Below are positions 9,817-17,413 of a stretch of DNA of 64,000 nucleotides, one piece after another; the stretch's first letter is position 1; the number at the start of each line of letters is the position of its first letter. The position numbers and the translations under genes were made by a program. The stretch comes from Candidatus Dojkabacteria bacterium. GTDB taxonomy: Bacteria; Patescibacteria; Dojkabacteria; B142; JAFGFJ01. The stretch lies in contig JAFGFJ010000001.1 in assembly GCA_016931155.1 (NCBI GenBank), forward strand, positions 1 through 64,000, given 5' to 3'. The notes beneath the pieces were generated by a model. The model did no database searches. It was not told where the DNA came from and was given only the letters and a program-made list of their open reading frames with translations.

Positions 9817-10377
9817 TTACTTCGAGAGAAAAACAAACCTCATAGGAATTTCCTCACCAAGAAAATCTTCTTCTTTTACTTTGAGTTTTGATTCTTTCTC
9901 AAAATCCGCATGCCCTAGACCTAATACAAATTTTTTCACTCCTTCTTCTTCTTCCCCCAAAGGAACAACAATATAGGGATCAACCAAATTGACCATCTTT
10001 TTTGCAAAATCTGCATTCCTTACAGAAAGAAAAAGGATATCAATAACCCCCATTTCGTCACGAATAGACTCAGGCAAACTTTCTACACTCTCTCCAATAA
10101 AACAAACGTTCACATTATCGATATTTATTTCAAAAATATCGGCTTTTTGTTTGTCTATACCTACCCCTGTCTGGTAAGCACTTACAAGTACATCACTTCT
10201 TTCATATTCTCCGGGAGAAAAAACCTGAAAAATCCCTCCATTAGAGACCTTTTCTCCACCAACAACAAAACTCGTACCATCCTTTATCGTCCTACCTGTC
10301 TCTTTTGGATTAACAAGAACCTTGGCGTTTTTACCCGCAAGAACAACCGAAAAAGATTCTACTAATTGAACTTCCAT
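9817..10377 (-). CDS. Metallo-beta-lactamase-fold protein lacking metal ligands
   Basis: 186 residues. The pattern of strands and the FSPGEYERSDVLVSAYQTG segment resemble the short UlaG-like MBL proteins common in CPR genomes, in which the HxHxDH zinc motif is often lost. I see no HxHxD here; the usual ligand positions carry non-ligand residues (for example LSVRNADF where a strand leading to an Asp/His ligand is expected). It is likely non-catalytic. Monocistronic by spacing. The function is unknown and the family assignment is moderate. Confidence 0.6.
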   Translation of the reverse strand: MEVQLVESFSVVLAGKNAKVLVNPKETGRTIKDGTSFVVGGEKVSNGGIFQVFSPGEYERSDVLVSAYQTGVGIDKQKADIFEINIDNVNVCFIGESVESLPESIRDEMGVIDILFLSVRNADFAKKMVNLVDPYIVVPLGEEEEGVKKFVLGLGHADFEKESKLKVKEEDFLGEEIPMRFVFLSK

Positions 10378-10713
10378 AGCAATGTGTCAAAAAATTAATA
10401 AGTGAACATAATCAATCTTAGCTTTTATTTGAAAGTTTCTCAAGGGGAATTTATGAAGAATGCTATACACCCACCTAAATCAAATAATCCCGAAGTTATC
10501 CACAACTCGATGTTTTTAGTTGCACGGGAAATGCTTTAATACTTTAAAGTGTTTTATATATTAAATTACGTAACATTGTTTTCCTGCTGTGGAGGAATTT
10601 TTGTGCGCACAACGACCTGTTTAAAAACCACACAAGGGATGACACCAAACACATATACTCACAAGTTCCAACAGACCTGTGTATAGAATAGGAGATACAA
10701 ATACCAAATATAT
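10378..10713. other. 336-base AT-rich gap with DnaA-box-like sites and palindromes
   Basis: No gene seen. A perfect DnaA-box match TTATCCACA lies at 10497-10505 and a one-mismatch reverse match TGTGTATAG near 10678-10686. Between them are ACTTTAAAGT (10541-10550), an AT-rich run (10551-10568) and a 12-base perfect palindrome TTGTGCGCACAA (10601-10612). This is consistent with a regulatory region or a minor DnaA-binding locus; two boxes are too few to call an origin. Confidence 0.35.
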
Positions 10714-11316
10714 TTATTGAGAGAATTGACCCGGCTGGAAGAAAAACCTCAAAATACCAAAAGTAATGACAATACCGACCAATGCCCCGATTATTACCTG
10801 AGAGACAGTATGCTTTTTTTCATAAACTCTTGACCACCCCACAAGGAGAACCAGCACAAAAAGAAGTGAGTATGGCCATCCCGAAAAATATGCCATTATC
10901 GTAACCATAACGGCATTGGTAGAGGTATGAATACTAAGAAGCCAGAACTTATTAACTAGAGCAACCAAAGCCCCTGGAGCTATAAGCAAGAGCATAAATT
11001 TAGCCAAGTTATATTGTCCTCCAAACAACGAAACGCCAATTAATAGAAGATCACAAAACAGGAACATCAACAGTATTAGTATTCTCTTCTTCCTGTCCCT
11101 TGTGTCCGGATCCTCTATTATCCTTAACTGCATGAAAGCTATAAAAACAGTGAAAGGAACAACCAGAAGGAGGAAAAAAGACATAACTTCCAGACTTCTA
11201 CTCCCGGAAAATAGCTCTTTTGCTTCAAAAAGCAGATAGGCTACCATATACATCACCCAGCTAACTGGACTCAAGATGGAGCCTACTATTATCGCAAAAG
11301 TTTTGACAAATCTCAT
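10714..11316 (-). CDS. PAP2-superfamily membrane phosphatase-like protein
   Basis: 200 residues, about five or six membrane helices. The C-terminal motif SRVYEKKHTVSQVIIG fits the PAP2 C3 motif (SRxxxxxHxxxxxxxG), and IHTSTNA sits where PSGH is expected, as in the divergent branch acting on lipid-linked substrates. Its ATG overlaps the stop of the upstream gene by four bases (ATGA), so it is probably translationally coupled in the PadR operon. Predicted substrate: a prenyl or lipid phosphate in the membrane; not provable here. Confidence 0.7.
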   Translation of the reverse strand: MRFVKTFAIIVGSILSPVSWVMYMVAYLLFEAKELFSGSRSLEVMSFFLLLVVPFTVFIAFMQLRIIEDPDTRDRKKRILILLMFLFCDLLLIGVSLFGGQYNLAKFMLLLIAPGALVALVNKFWLLSIHTSTNAVMVTIMAYFSGWPYSLLFVLVLLVGWSRVYEKKHTVSQVIIGALVGIVITFGILRFFFQPGQFSQ

Positions 11317-11804
11317 AATACAGTCAACTTATATGACCCGGGACTATAATAATTCGGGAACCCGGTTAGTTTAACTAGTTTTCCATTTTTACTGTCAATC
11401 ATCCCTATTTGATACTTTATTATAACAATAAAATCTCCTGAGGATAATTGCATCCACTCAACAGGATACTGCCCTCTATAGCCAAACCAGGAGATTAAAG
11501 TAGTCTTTGTATTTTCTTTTGTATTAATAAGCCGGAGCTTATTTATGCCAACAACTGATTCCTTTATTTCCAATCTATAATTCTCATTTATTTCCTGAGG
11601 TTTAATAGTATTAGTACTGACTACCACACTAAATCTCTCGTTCTGATCAAAGAACGAATAAATCGGATATAGATATATATTAATAAAACTGTCAGAAAAG
11701 ATCCTGAATAGTATGCTACCTCTGGAAATGCTGACCGGGTAATTATTATGCTGGTATTCACCACAGGATTCTGTCCTTCCACATTCTTTCAGATAAGTAT
11801 AATG
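11313..11804 (-). CDS. Downstream half (-1 frame) of a split operon gene, beta-rich domain
   Basis: The frame is open from 11849 down to the stop at 11313, with no good start: the first in-frame GTG is at 11627, and the residues before it (for example KECGRTESCGEYQ, SISRGSILFRIFSDSF) look like real coding, so the true protein probably begins upstream in the other frame. Entering by a -1 shift at 11804 adds 163 residues of beta-rich, soluble character to the 97 upstream residues. Overlaps the PAP2-like gene by four bases. No family recognised. Confidence 0.5.
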   Translation of the reverse strand, partial: HYTYLKECGRTESCGEYQHNNYPVSISRGSILFRIFSDSFINIYLYPIYSFFDQNERFSVVVSTNTIKPQEINENYRLEIKESVVGINKLRLINTKENTKTTLISWFGYRGQYPVEWMQLSSGDFIVIIKYQIGMIDSKNGKLVKLTGFPNYYSPGSYKLTVL

Positions 11805-12094
11805 AAAAAAATTTGAAATTCTCTGTTTTTTATCATTTTTATTAAGAAATTAACTAAATTAAGCAAAAAGCCTTGATGAATACTTTCAATTTCAGTAGAT
11901 ATATCATTAACATTACCAAAATCCTTAAAAGCAACATTAATTGCTTCTTTTTCTGTTTTTCCAAGCAAGATAAGCTCCGTAGCCTTTTCAAAAATATGTG
12001 AGCCTAGTTCTTCTCTAAACATACATTTTGAATTTTTATCCAAAGACAAGCTCACCAACTTTGTATTTATCAGATCCTGGAGATTATTTTTCAT
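11789..12094 (-). CDS. HAAS/permease-prefix-like domain, upstream half of split gene
   Basis: 101 residues in the zero frame. The helical region with EELGSHIFEKATELILLGKTEKEAI and a following FKDFGNVNDISTEIE-like helix resembles the short HAAS/DUF1700-type prefix domain typically encoded next to PadR regulators and fused to membrane or exported domains. It ends in a hydrophobic stub (FQIFFIILI) at the frameshift site. It overlaps padR by 11 bases, the usual arrangement for this pair. Alone it looks truncated. Confidence 0.55.
   Translation of the reverse strand: MKNNLQDLINTKLVSLSLDKNSKCMFREELGSHIFEKATELILLGKTEKEAINVAFKDFGNVNDISTEIESIHQGFLLNLVNFLIKMIKNREFQIFFIILI
11804..11810 (-). promoter_or_regulatory. 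Candidate -1 frameshift slippery heptamer T TTT TTC
   Basis: On the minus strand the zero frame reads ATT TTT TTC, placing the heptamer T TTT TTC in the X XXY YYZ register of known -1 slippery sites. The zero frame ends at TGA (11791-11789) four codons later, whereas the -1 frame stays open for 163 codons. Alternatives are a lost base in the T7 run (real mutation) or a homopolymer sequencing error. Confidence 0.4.
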
Positions 12095-12437
12095 TAAGAA
12101 TAAAGCTTTTTGTGTTAAAAAATAGTTTGTCTATTAGAGTGCTAAATTTCTTCCATTCCTCCCTTGCCTCCTTTATTTTCCTTTTTCCTTTTTCAGTGAT
12201 GTGATAGTACTTTCTTTTTGGAAGGTTTTCCTGCTCAATCCAATAACTTTCAAGCATTCTTCCTCTTTCCAATTTGTGCAAAATTGGATAGATCGTCCCT
12301 TCACCCAGCTTCAGCGAATTATCACTAAGCTGTTTAATTTGTTTGATAATCTGGTAACCATATTTGTCCCCACTATTCAAAGAGGTAAGTATCATTGTAT
12401 TTGTGGTTCCCTTTAGTAATTCTTTTGAGTAATTCAT
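12084..12437 (-). CDS. PadR-family transcriptional repressor
   Basis: 117 residues. Winged-helix PadR domain: ILTSLNSGDKYGYQI (helix 1-2), LGEGTIYPILHKLERGRML (recognition helix and wing), YYHITEKGKRKIKE, then a C-terminal dimerisation helix. It heads a four-part operon (padR, HAAS-like, beta domain, PAP2-like), probably envelope-related and self-repressed through the operator just upstream. The inducer is unknown. Confidence 0.92.
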   Translation of the reverse strand: MNYSKELLKGTTNTMILTSLNSGDKYGYQIIKQIKQLSDNSLKLGEGTIYPILHKLERGRMLESYWIEQENLPKRKYYHITEKGKRKIKEAREEWKKFSTLIDKLFFNTKSFILNEK

Positions 12438-12457
12438 AATTTTAAATTAATATATCA

Positions 12458-12502
12458 TATTACGATGTAGTATATCGTAATACAACCTATATAAAATGTC
12501 AA
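12458..12502 (-). promoter_or_regulatory. padR promoter with overlapping inverted-repeat operator
   Basis: On the minus strand -35 TTGACA (12502-12497), a 17-base spacer and -10 TACGAT (12479-12474). A perfect 9-base inverted repeat, TATTACGAT (12458-12466) and ATCGTAATA (12474-12482) with a 7-base centre, covers the -10. This fits autorepression by the PadR protein encoded 21 bases downstream. Confidence 0.65.
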
Positions 12503-12620
12503 GTGAGGGTGAGAAACTACTGACAATTTGCTGGGTATCGGAATCAAATAAGGCAACTACCCCTGCCTGATCATACTTTCGGTGTCATTTATGACCTGGC
12601 AACTTGTCCTCCAGACCTCC

Positions 12621-12648
12621 TTGTCAATCTTACCAACTATGCTATAAT
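12621..12648 (+). promoter_or_regulatory. Promoter of rpmE-prfA-prmC
   Basis: -35 TTGTCA (12621-12626), 16-base spacer, -10 TATAAT (12643-12648). The expected start point near 12655 leaves only about ten untranslated bases before the ATG at 12665, so the mRNA would be nearly leaderless. Confidence 0.65.
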
Positions 12649-12664
12649 CATCTCGTTAAAATCG

Positions 12665-12985
12665 ATGAAAACAGACGTTCACCCAAAATATAATAGTGAA
12701 GTTACAGTTACCTGCAGTTGCGGGAATACTTTCAAGACAGGCTCTACGGTAGAGAGTATCAAGGTTGAGCTTTGCTACAACTGTCACCCTTTCTATACAG
12801 GAAAACAAAGGATTGTTGACACAGAGAATCTTGTAAAGAAATTCGAAGAAAAGGCAAAGAGTGCACAAAAGGAAAAATCCGCTTTAAAGAAAGAGAAATT
12901 ACAGAAAAGAAGAAAATCAAAAGTTACAGAGATCAAAGCTGGCGAAGCACTTACTCTGAAAGATATGCTTAAGCAATATAAATAG
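12665..12985 (+). CDS. rpmE: 50S ribosomal protein bL31 with basic C-terminal extension
   Basis: 106 residues. The first 70 match zinc-type L31 (MKTDVHPKYN, CSCGNTFKTGST, CYNCHPFYTGKQRIVD) with Cys pairs CxC and CxxC. About 36 extra residues rich in Lys/Glu (KKEKLQKRRKSK) follow, a type of tail common in CPR ribosomal proteins. First gene of an rpmE-prfA-prmC operon, a widely conserved order. Confidence 0.95.
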   Translation: MKTDVHPKYNSEVTVTCSCGNTFKTGSTVESIKVELCYNCHPFYTGKQRIVDTENLVKKFEEKAKSAQKEKSALKKEKLQKRRKSKVTEIKAGEALTLKDMLKQYK

Positions 12986-13050
12986 TCTACTCCATTTTCA
13001 TTTTTCACCTTTCCTTTCAGAGGATTTGAGTTTATGATTTTGTATCCCAA

Positions 13051-14097
13051 ATGATAAATATAGAAAAGTTAAAAAAAGAACAGGATGACCTGGCAAGAAA
13101 GATTCAGGATCCAAGTCTGAGTAAGGAACCTGGGGCATTCAAACGTGTTTCGACAAGGCTTTCTGAACTGGAAGAGATAATTAACACTTACAACGAAATC
13201 AAAGATCTTCAAAATCAGATAGAAGAAGCTCAGGAACTAATAAAATCAAGCGACGAAGATATGAAAAAGCTCGCCCAGGATGAATTGAAAGTACTAAATG
13301 AAAAAATTAAGACACTCAATTCAAAAATTGAAGAACTTACCATTGAGAAAGATCCGAATGATTACAGAAATGTACTTATTGAAATACGTGCCGGAACAGG
13401 AGGAGATGAAGCTGCACTTTTTGCAGAGAACCTCTACCGGATGTACCTGAAATACGCAGAAAGAATGGGGTGGAAAGTTGAAGAATACAGCAGTAGCAGA
13501 ACAGGCAACGGCGGTTATAAAGAAGTCATTGCCCTTTTCTCAGGGGATAATGCTTACGGAGAATTAAAACTGGAAAGCGGTGTACATAGAGTCCAGAGGG
13601 TTCCAGTAACCGAAAGTTCCGGACGAATTCATACCTCTACAGCCTCAGTAGTAGTCCTTCCAGAAATAGAAGATCTTGAGGTTGAGGTCAAAGACGAGGA
13701 TTTAAAAATAGATGTTTTCCGTGCAGGAGGACCCGGAGGACAAAGTGTAAATACAACTGATTCAGCAGTAAGGATAACCCACCTTCCGTCAGGTCTCGTA
13801 GTTAGCGTTCAAGATGAAAAATCCCAGCTTAAGAACAAAGCCAAAGCAATAAAGATATTGAAAAGCAGACTTTACGACATGAAACTTGCAGAAGAGGAGA
13901 AAAGAGAGTCCGAAAAAAGAAAGAATGCAATGAAGGGTGGAGACCGCTCGGCAAAAATACGCACTTACAATTTTCCACAAAGCAGGATCACAGACCACAG
14001 GATAAAGAAGAGCTGGCACAACATGCAGTCTATACTCGGAGGCGATCTCGAGGAAATAATTAAAACGACTGGAAGAGAATTAAATACGCAAAAGTGA
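13051..14097 (+). CDS. prfA: Peptide chain release factor 1
   Basis: 348 residues. Recognises UAA and UAG and triggers peptidyl-tRNA hydrolysis. The catalytic GGPGGQSVNTTDSAVR loop (about residues 228-243) and the RF1-type PVT tripeptide in RVPVTESSGR (PxT, not the SPF of RF2) are visible. An N-terminal coiled-coil domain spans residues 1-100. Its stop TGA lies within the GTGA overlap with prmC, which shows UGA is used as stop here. Confidence 0.97.
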   Translation: MINIEKLKKEQDDLARKIQDPSLSKEPGAFKRVSTRLSELEEIINTYNEIKDLQNQIEEAQELIKSSDEDMKKLAQDELKVLNEKIKTLNSKIEELTIEKDPNDYRNVLIEIRAGTGGDEAALFAENLYRMYLKYAERMGWKVEEYSSSRTGNGGYKEVIALFSGDNAYGELKLESGVHRVQRVPVTESSGRIHTSTASVVVLPEIEDLEVEVKDEDLKIDVFRAGGPGGQSVNTTDSAVRITHLPSGLVVSVQDEKSQLKNKAKAIKILKSRLYDMKLAEEEKRESEKRKNAMKGGDRSAKIRTYNFPQSRITDHRIKKSWHNMQSILGGDLEEIIKTTGRELNTQK

Positions 14098-14951
14098 CGA
14101 AAAGAAGAAACAAAAAAATATCAGAAATGGAACTGGAAATACTTACTTCCTTTATTCTTGGAAAACCAAAAGAGTTTTCGATCGCAAATCCGGATTTTGT
14201 ACTTTCAAAGTTAGAAAAAAAGAAGTTGAGTGAACTAATAAAAAGACGCTTGAGTCAGGAACCTCTTGCCTATATCCTCGGAAAAAAAGAATTTTTCGGT
14301 CTTGATTTCAAAGTCAACAAAAATGTTCTAATCCCGCGACCCGAAACCGAACACCTTGTCGAAGAAGCAGTAAAAGCGATCATAGGAATCAGAGACAATC
14401 AGCCGGATAGAGTCATAAAAATACACGAACTTGCAACTGGATCAGGTGCTATCATAGTCAGTCTGGCACACGAACTCGTTAGTAGAAGATATGAGAAGAA
14501 TTTGGAATTCGAGGCAAGCGATATTTCAGAAGAAGCAATGAAAGTTGCAAGAGAAAATGCAAAAAAACTTCTCAAGGAAAATAACCACATTTTATTCCGT
14601 CAAATAGATATTCTCAAAACAGAAATCAATATATCTGCAGATATATTGATTTCAAACCCGCCCTACATACCTTCTACAAAGATTGCCCAACTCGACAAAA
14701 CCATACGAAATTTCGAGCCCTGGCTGGCTCTGGACGGAGGTAATGATGGACTTGAATACTACCATGCAATATTCGGTCACATTCAAAGAACAAGACCAGG
14801 GATAGTCCTGCTTGAGATCGAAAGCACCAATACGGAAAAGATAAGAAAGACGGCAAAAGATACTCTCAAGAATTATTCGGTAGACACAATAAAAGACCTG
14901 GCTGGAAAAGATAGAATATTAAAACTTAATTACCTCCCCTTTCCCCAATAG
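14094..14951 (+). CDS. prmC: Release factor glutamine N5-methyltransferase
   Basis: 285 residues, GTG start overlapping the prfA stop by four bases. It methylates the Gln of the GGQ motif of the release factor made just upstream. The N-terminal helical domain contains the LAYILGKKEFFGLDF motif; the SAM-binding ELATGSGAIIVSLA and catalytic SNPPYIPS motifs are intact. The last 26 bases overlap the tail of the convergent htrA-like gene. Confidence 0.96.
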   Translation: MTKRRNKKISEMELEILTSFILGKPKEFSIANPDFVLSKLEKKKLSELIKRRLSQEPLAYILGKKEFFGLDFKVNKNVLIPRPETEHLVEEAVKAIIGIRDNQPDRVIKIHELATGSGAIIVSLAHELVSRRYEKNLEFEASDISEEAMKVARENAKKLLKENNHILFRQIDILKTEINISADILISNPPYIPSTKIAQLDKTIRNFEPWLALDGGNDGLEYYHAIFGHIQRTRPGIVLLEIESTNTEKIRKTAKDTLKNYSVDTIKDLAGKDRILKLNYLPFPQ

Positions 14952-16143
14952 TCACTTCTAATTCACTTGTTGCCCCATTTCTAAGAATTGTAAGTTTTGC
15001 TTTCGCTCCGATTTCTTGTTCCTGAATATATATTGTCAGAGATTTACCCTCAAAAGTCCCGCTATTGAAGGCAACAATTACATCCCCGGAAAGAATTCCT
15101 GCTGCTTCTGCAGGTCCATCTGTAACGACACTACTAACTGAAGCCCCAATAACGGACTCCCCGTTTATAAAAACCAGTTTATTTGTGTACGCTACTCCAA
15201 TAAATGGAACCCTCAGCCTGCCAAACTCATTGAGCTCCTGAATTTTCTTTTTTACTCTGTTAATTGGAAGAGCAAAAGACAGATTATCCGCACCTGCAAC
15301 TCGTGCAAAACTCACTCCAATCACTTCAGAAGAAGAATTCAAAAGTGGCCCGCCTGAATTACCAGGATTAATTGCTGCATCAGTTTGGATAACATCCTCA
15401 TAGACACTGTTTGGACCAAATCCGAATCCCGAACCAACTTTTACCTCTCTGTGAAGACCACTTATTATTCCTGAAGTCACAGTACCTTCAAGGCTTCCCA
15501 AAGGATTTCCAATTGCAATAACTGTCTGCCCAGGTTTCAGCTTGTCAGAATCCCCCAGTGCAATAAAAGGAAAGTCCCCACCTTCTATTTCCATAAGAGC
15601 TATGTCATTCAGTACATCCCTGTATATATCTTTTACAACAATTGTTTCCTGTTTGTCCTTGAAGCTAACAAAGTACTCAGCAGTAACATCTGAAACAACA
15701 TGCTGATTTGTTACTACAAGACCACTTGGGGAGACAACAAAACCGCTTCCAATAACTTGACTTTCTCCTCCCTTTTTTGCCCCTATTGCAACAACTGCCG
15801 GGCTCACTTTTTCAAACACATTACTTACAACTACCTCCTCCTCAGTCACCTGCGGAGATCCCTGATCAGATCCTTCCTTTATTGGAAATCTATTGTCCTG
15901 TGTTTCTTCATCCGGCTTTATCTGCTCCAAATCAGCACAATTCAATACATCATAAATATCCGAGCTGCTTGTGAAATTCGGACATACTTGCCTGCTTATA
16001 TAACCAGTAAACCAAAGCAAGCCTGTAACGAGTAACAATACAAAAATACAACCAAATGAAATGACGAAACAAGTCAGAATCAACTTCCAACTCCTTTTCT
16101 TTTTTACTTTAACTTTTGCTTTCTCGACCTCGGGTTCAGCCAT
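14926..16143 (-). CDS. HtrA/DegP-like serine protease with PDZ domain
   Basis: 405 residues. Basic cytoplasmic start, a membrane segment at about 19-47, then an extracytoplasmic trypsin-like domain with triad His148 (TNQHVV), Asp180 (NDIAL) and Ser263 (GNSGG), and one PDZ domain (about 305-400, GILSGDVIVAFNSG). An envelope quality-control protease. Fourteen bases separate it from the upstream S41 protease gene, so both envelope proteases are probably co-transcribed. Confidence 0.95.
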   Translation of the reverse strand: MAEPEVEKAKVKVKKKRSWKLILTCFVISFGCIFVLLLVTGLLWFTGYISRQVCPNFTSSSDIYDVLNCADLEQIKPDEETQDNRFPIKEGSDQGSPQVTEEEVVVSNVFEKVSPAVVAIGAKKGGESQVIGSGFVVSPSGLVVTNQHVVSDVTAEYFVSFKDKQETIVVKDIYRDVLNDIALMEIEGGDFPFIALGDSDKLKPGQTVIAIGNPLGSLEGTVTSGIISGLHREVKVGSGFGFGPNSVYEDVIQTDAAINPGNSGGPLLNSSSEVIGVSFARVAGADNLSFALPINRVKKKIQELNEFGRLRVPFIGVAYTNKLVFINGESVIGASVSSVVTDGPAEAAGILSGDVIVAFNSGTFEGKSLTIYIQEQEIGAKAKLTILRNGATSELEVTIGERGGN

Positions 16144-16157
16144 GATATTTATATAAT

Positions 16158-17411
16158 TTATTTGAGTAATTCTACCGCTTTTTCCAACTGCGGATCAAGC
16201 CCTTTATTGAATTCCTCTATTTTATACTCTATCTTGAAATCCGGTGTTATTGGATCTTCCTGATTTATATTTCTTCCATTGGGAGTCAACCACCTTCTAA
16301 AAACAACATGCATGCTGGCTCCACCACTGAGATTAACAACCCTCTGCTCTACTCCTTTTCCCACCGTTTTTTCTCCTACCACCTTTGCTCTTCCATGATC
16401 CTGCAGAGCACCGGCAAATATTTCCGAGGCAGAAGCACTTCCTTTGTTGACAAGTACAACAACAGGAATATTTCTCATCAGCCCGGTTCGTTCAACTTTG
16501 TGAGTATTTCTTCTGCCGTCCCTGTCTTCCTCGATAAGGATCACTTTACCTTTATCAAGAAACTCACTCGATGCATATTTTGCTGAATCCACAAAGCCTC
16601 CCGGATTATTTCGAATATCAATTACTATGCCCCTTGGATTTTTTGAAAGAACATTTTGCATAGTAGCATCCCACTGCTGGTTAAAAGCAGAAACAGTTTC
16701 TTCGGTAAACTTAATTATCTTTATCTTGACAATTCCATCCCCAAGATCCTCATAGGTTACATTATCGAGATCTATTTTCTCTCGTACGATATCCAATTTT
16801 TGCTCCTCTTGTTTCGATACCTTGAAAATTGCCAATTTCACTGTCGTGCCAGCCTCTCCTCTGATCTTTGCTGCTACATGAGTAGCACTTTTATTCCTCA
16901 TATCCTCACCGTCTACCTCAAGTATCACATCACCAGGTTCAAGCCCTGCCTTTCTGGCAGGATAACCATCTATGGGAGATTCAATTACAGTATGTTCACC
17001 ATTGTACCTGAGTGTTGTACCAATTCCCTCAAATGCACTGGCATTACCATTTTGATATTCTGCTGTCTCTTCTTTGGTAAGAAAAAAAGTATAGGGATCT
17101 CCAAGTGAATCAACAAGACCTTTTACAGTCCCATTCAAAAGGTCTTCACCACTTAGGTCTTTCTTTATGTAAATTGATTCAAGCTGATCCCAAGCATCCC
17201 ATAAGATATTTATGTTGACCTCATTTGCTTTATTGTAAAAATCTCCTGTCAGTTTATAATCGACCCCTTCTTCTTTTTGTTTTTTTATCTCAACCTTCCC
17301 GACAAAAACTCCCGAAAGAAATACGGTTATTCCTATTAATAAAAAGAGAAGAAATCTCATCGGATTCATCTCCCGTCTGTCCAACTCAGTTTTTTTATTA
17401 CTATGGTTCAT
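16158..17411 (-). CDS. S41-family C-terminal processing peptidase
   Basis: 417 residues. One N-terminal membrane helix (about 18-39), a PDZ domain (about 125-205, YPARKAGLEPGDVILEVDG), and the S41 catalytic core with Ser327 (GSASASE) and Lys352 (GEKTVGKG), 25 residues apart as in CtpB. It cleaves C-terminal tails of extracytoplasmic proteins. Two bases separate its start from the end of the upstream 707-residue gene, so an operon with that gene and the HtrA-like protease is likely. Confidence 0.95.
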   Translation of the reverse strand: MNHSNKKTELDRREMNPMRFLLFLLIGITVFLSGVFVGKVEIKKQKEEGVDYKLTGDFYNKANEVNINILWDAWDQLESIYIKKDLSGEDLLNGTVKGLVDSLGDPYTFFLTKEETAEYQNGNASAFEGIGTTLRYNGEHTVIESPIDGYPARKAGLEPGDVILEVDGEDMRNKSATHVAAKIRGEAGTTVKLAIFKVSKQEEQKLDIVREKIDLDNVTYEDLGDGIVKIKIIKFTEETVSAFNQQWDATMQNVLSKNPRGIVIDIRNNPGGFVDSAKYASSEFLDKGKVILIEEDRDGRRNTHKVERTGLMRNIPVVVLVNKGSASASEIFAGALQDHGRAKVVGEKTVGKGVEQRVVNLSGGASMHVVFRRWLTPNGRNINQEDPITPDFKIEYKIEEFNKGLDPQLEKAVELLK

Positions 17412-17413
17412 CT

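Noticed and set aside
10378..10713. Replication origin
   Set aside because: Only one exact and one near DnaA box, no dnaA or dnaN nearby, and genes on both sides point the same way.
14090..14100. Alternative genetic code (UGA as Gly, as in Gracilibacteria and Absconditabacteria)
   Set aside because: prfA ends at TGA exactly at the prmC start, other genes end in TGA, and no conserved frame needs UGA read through.
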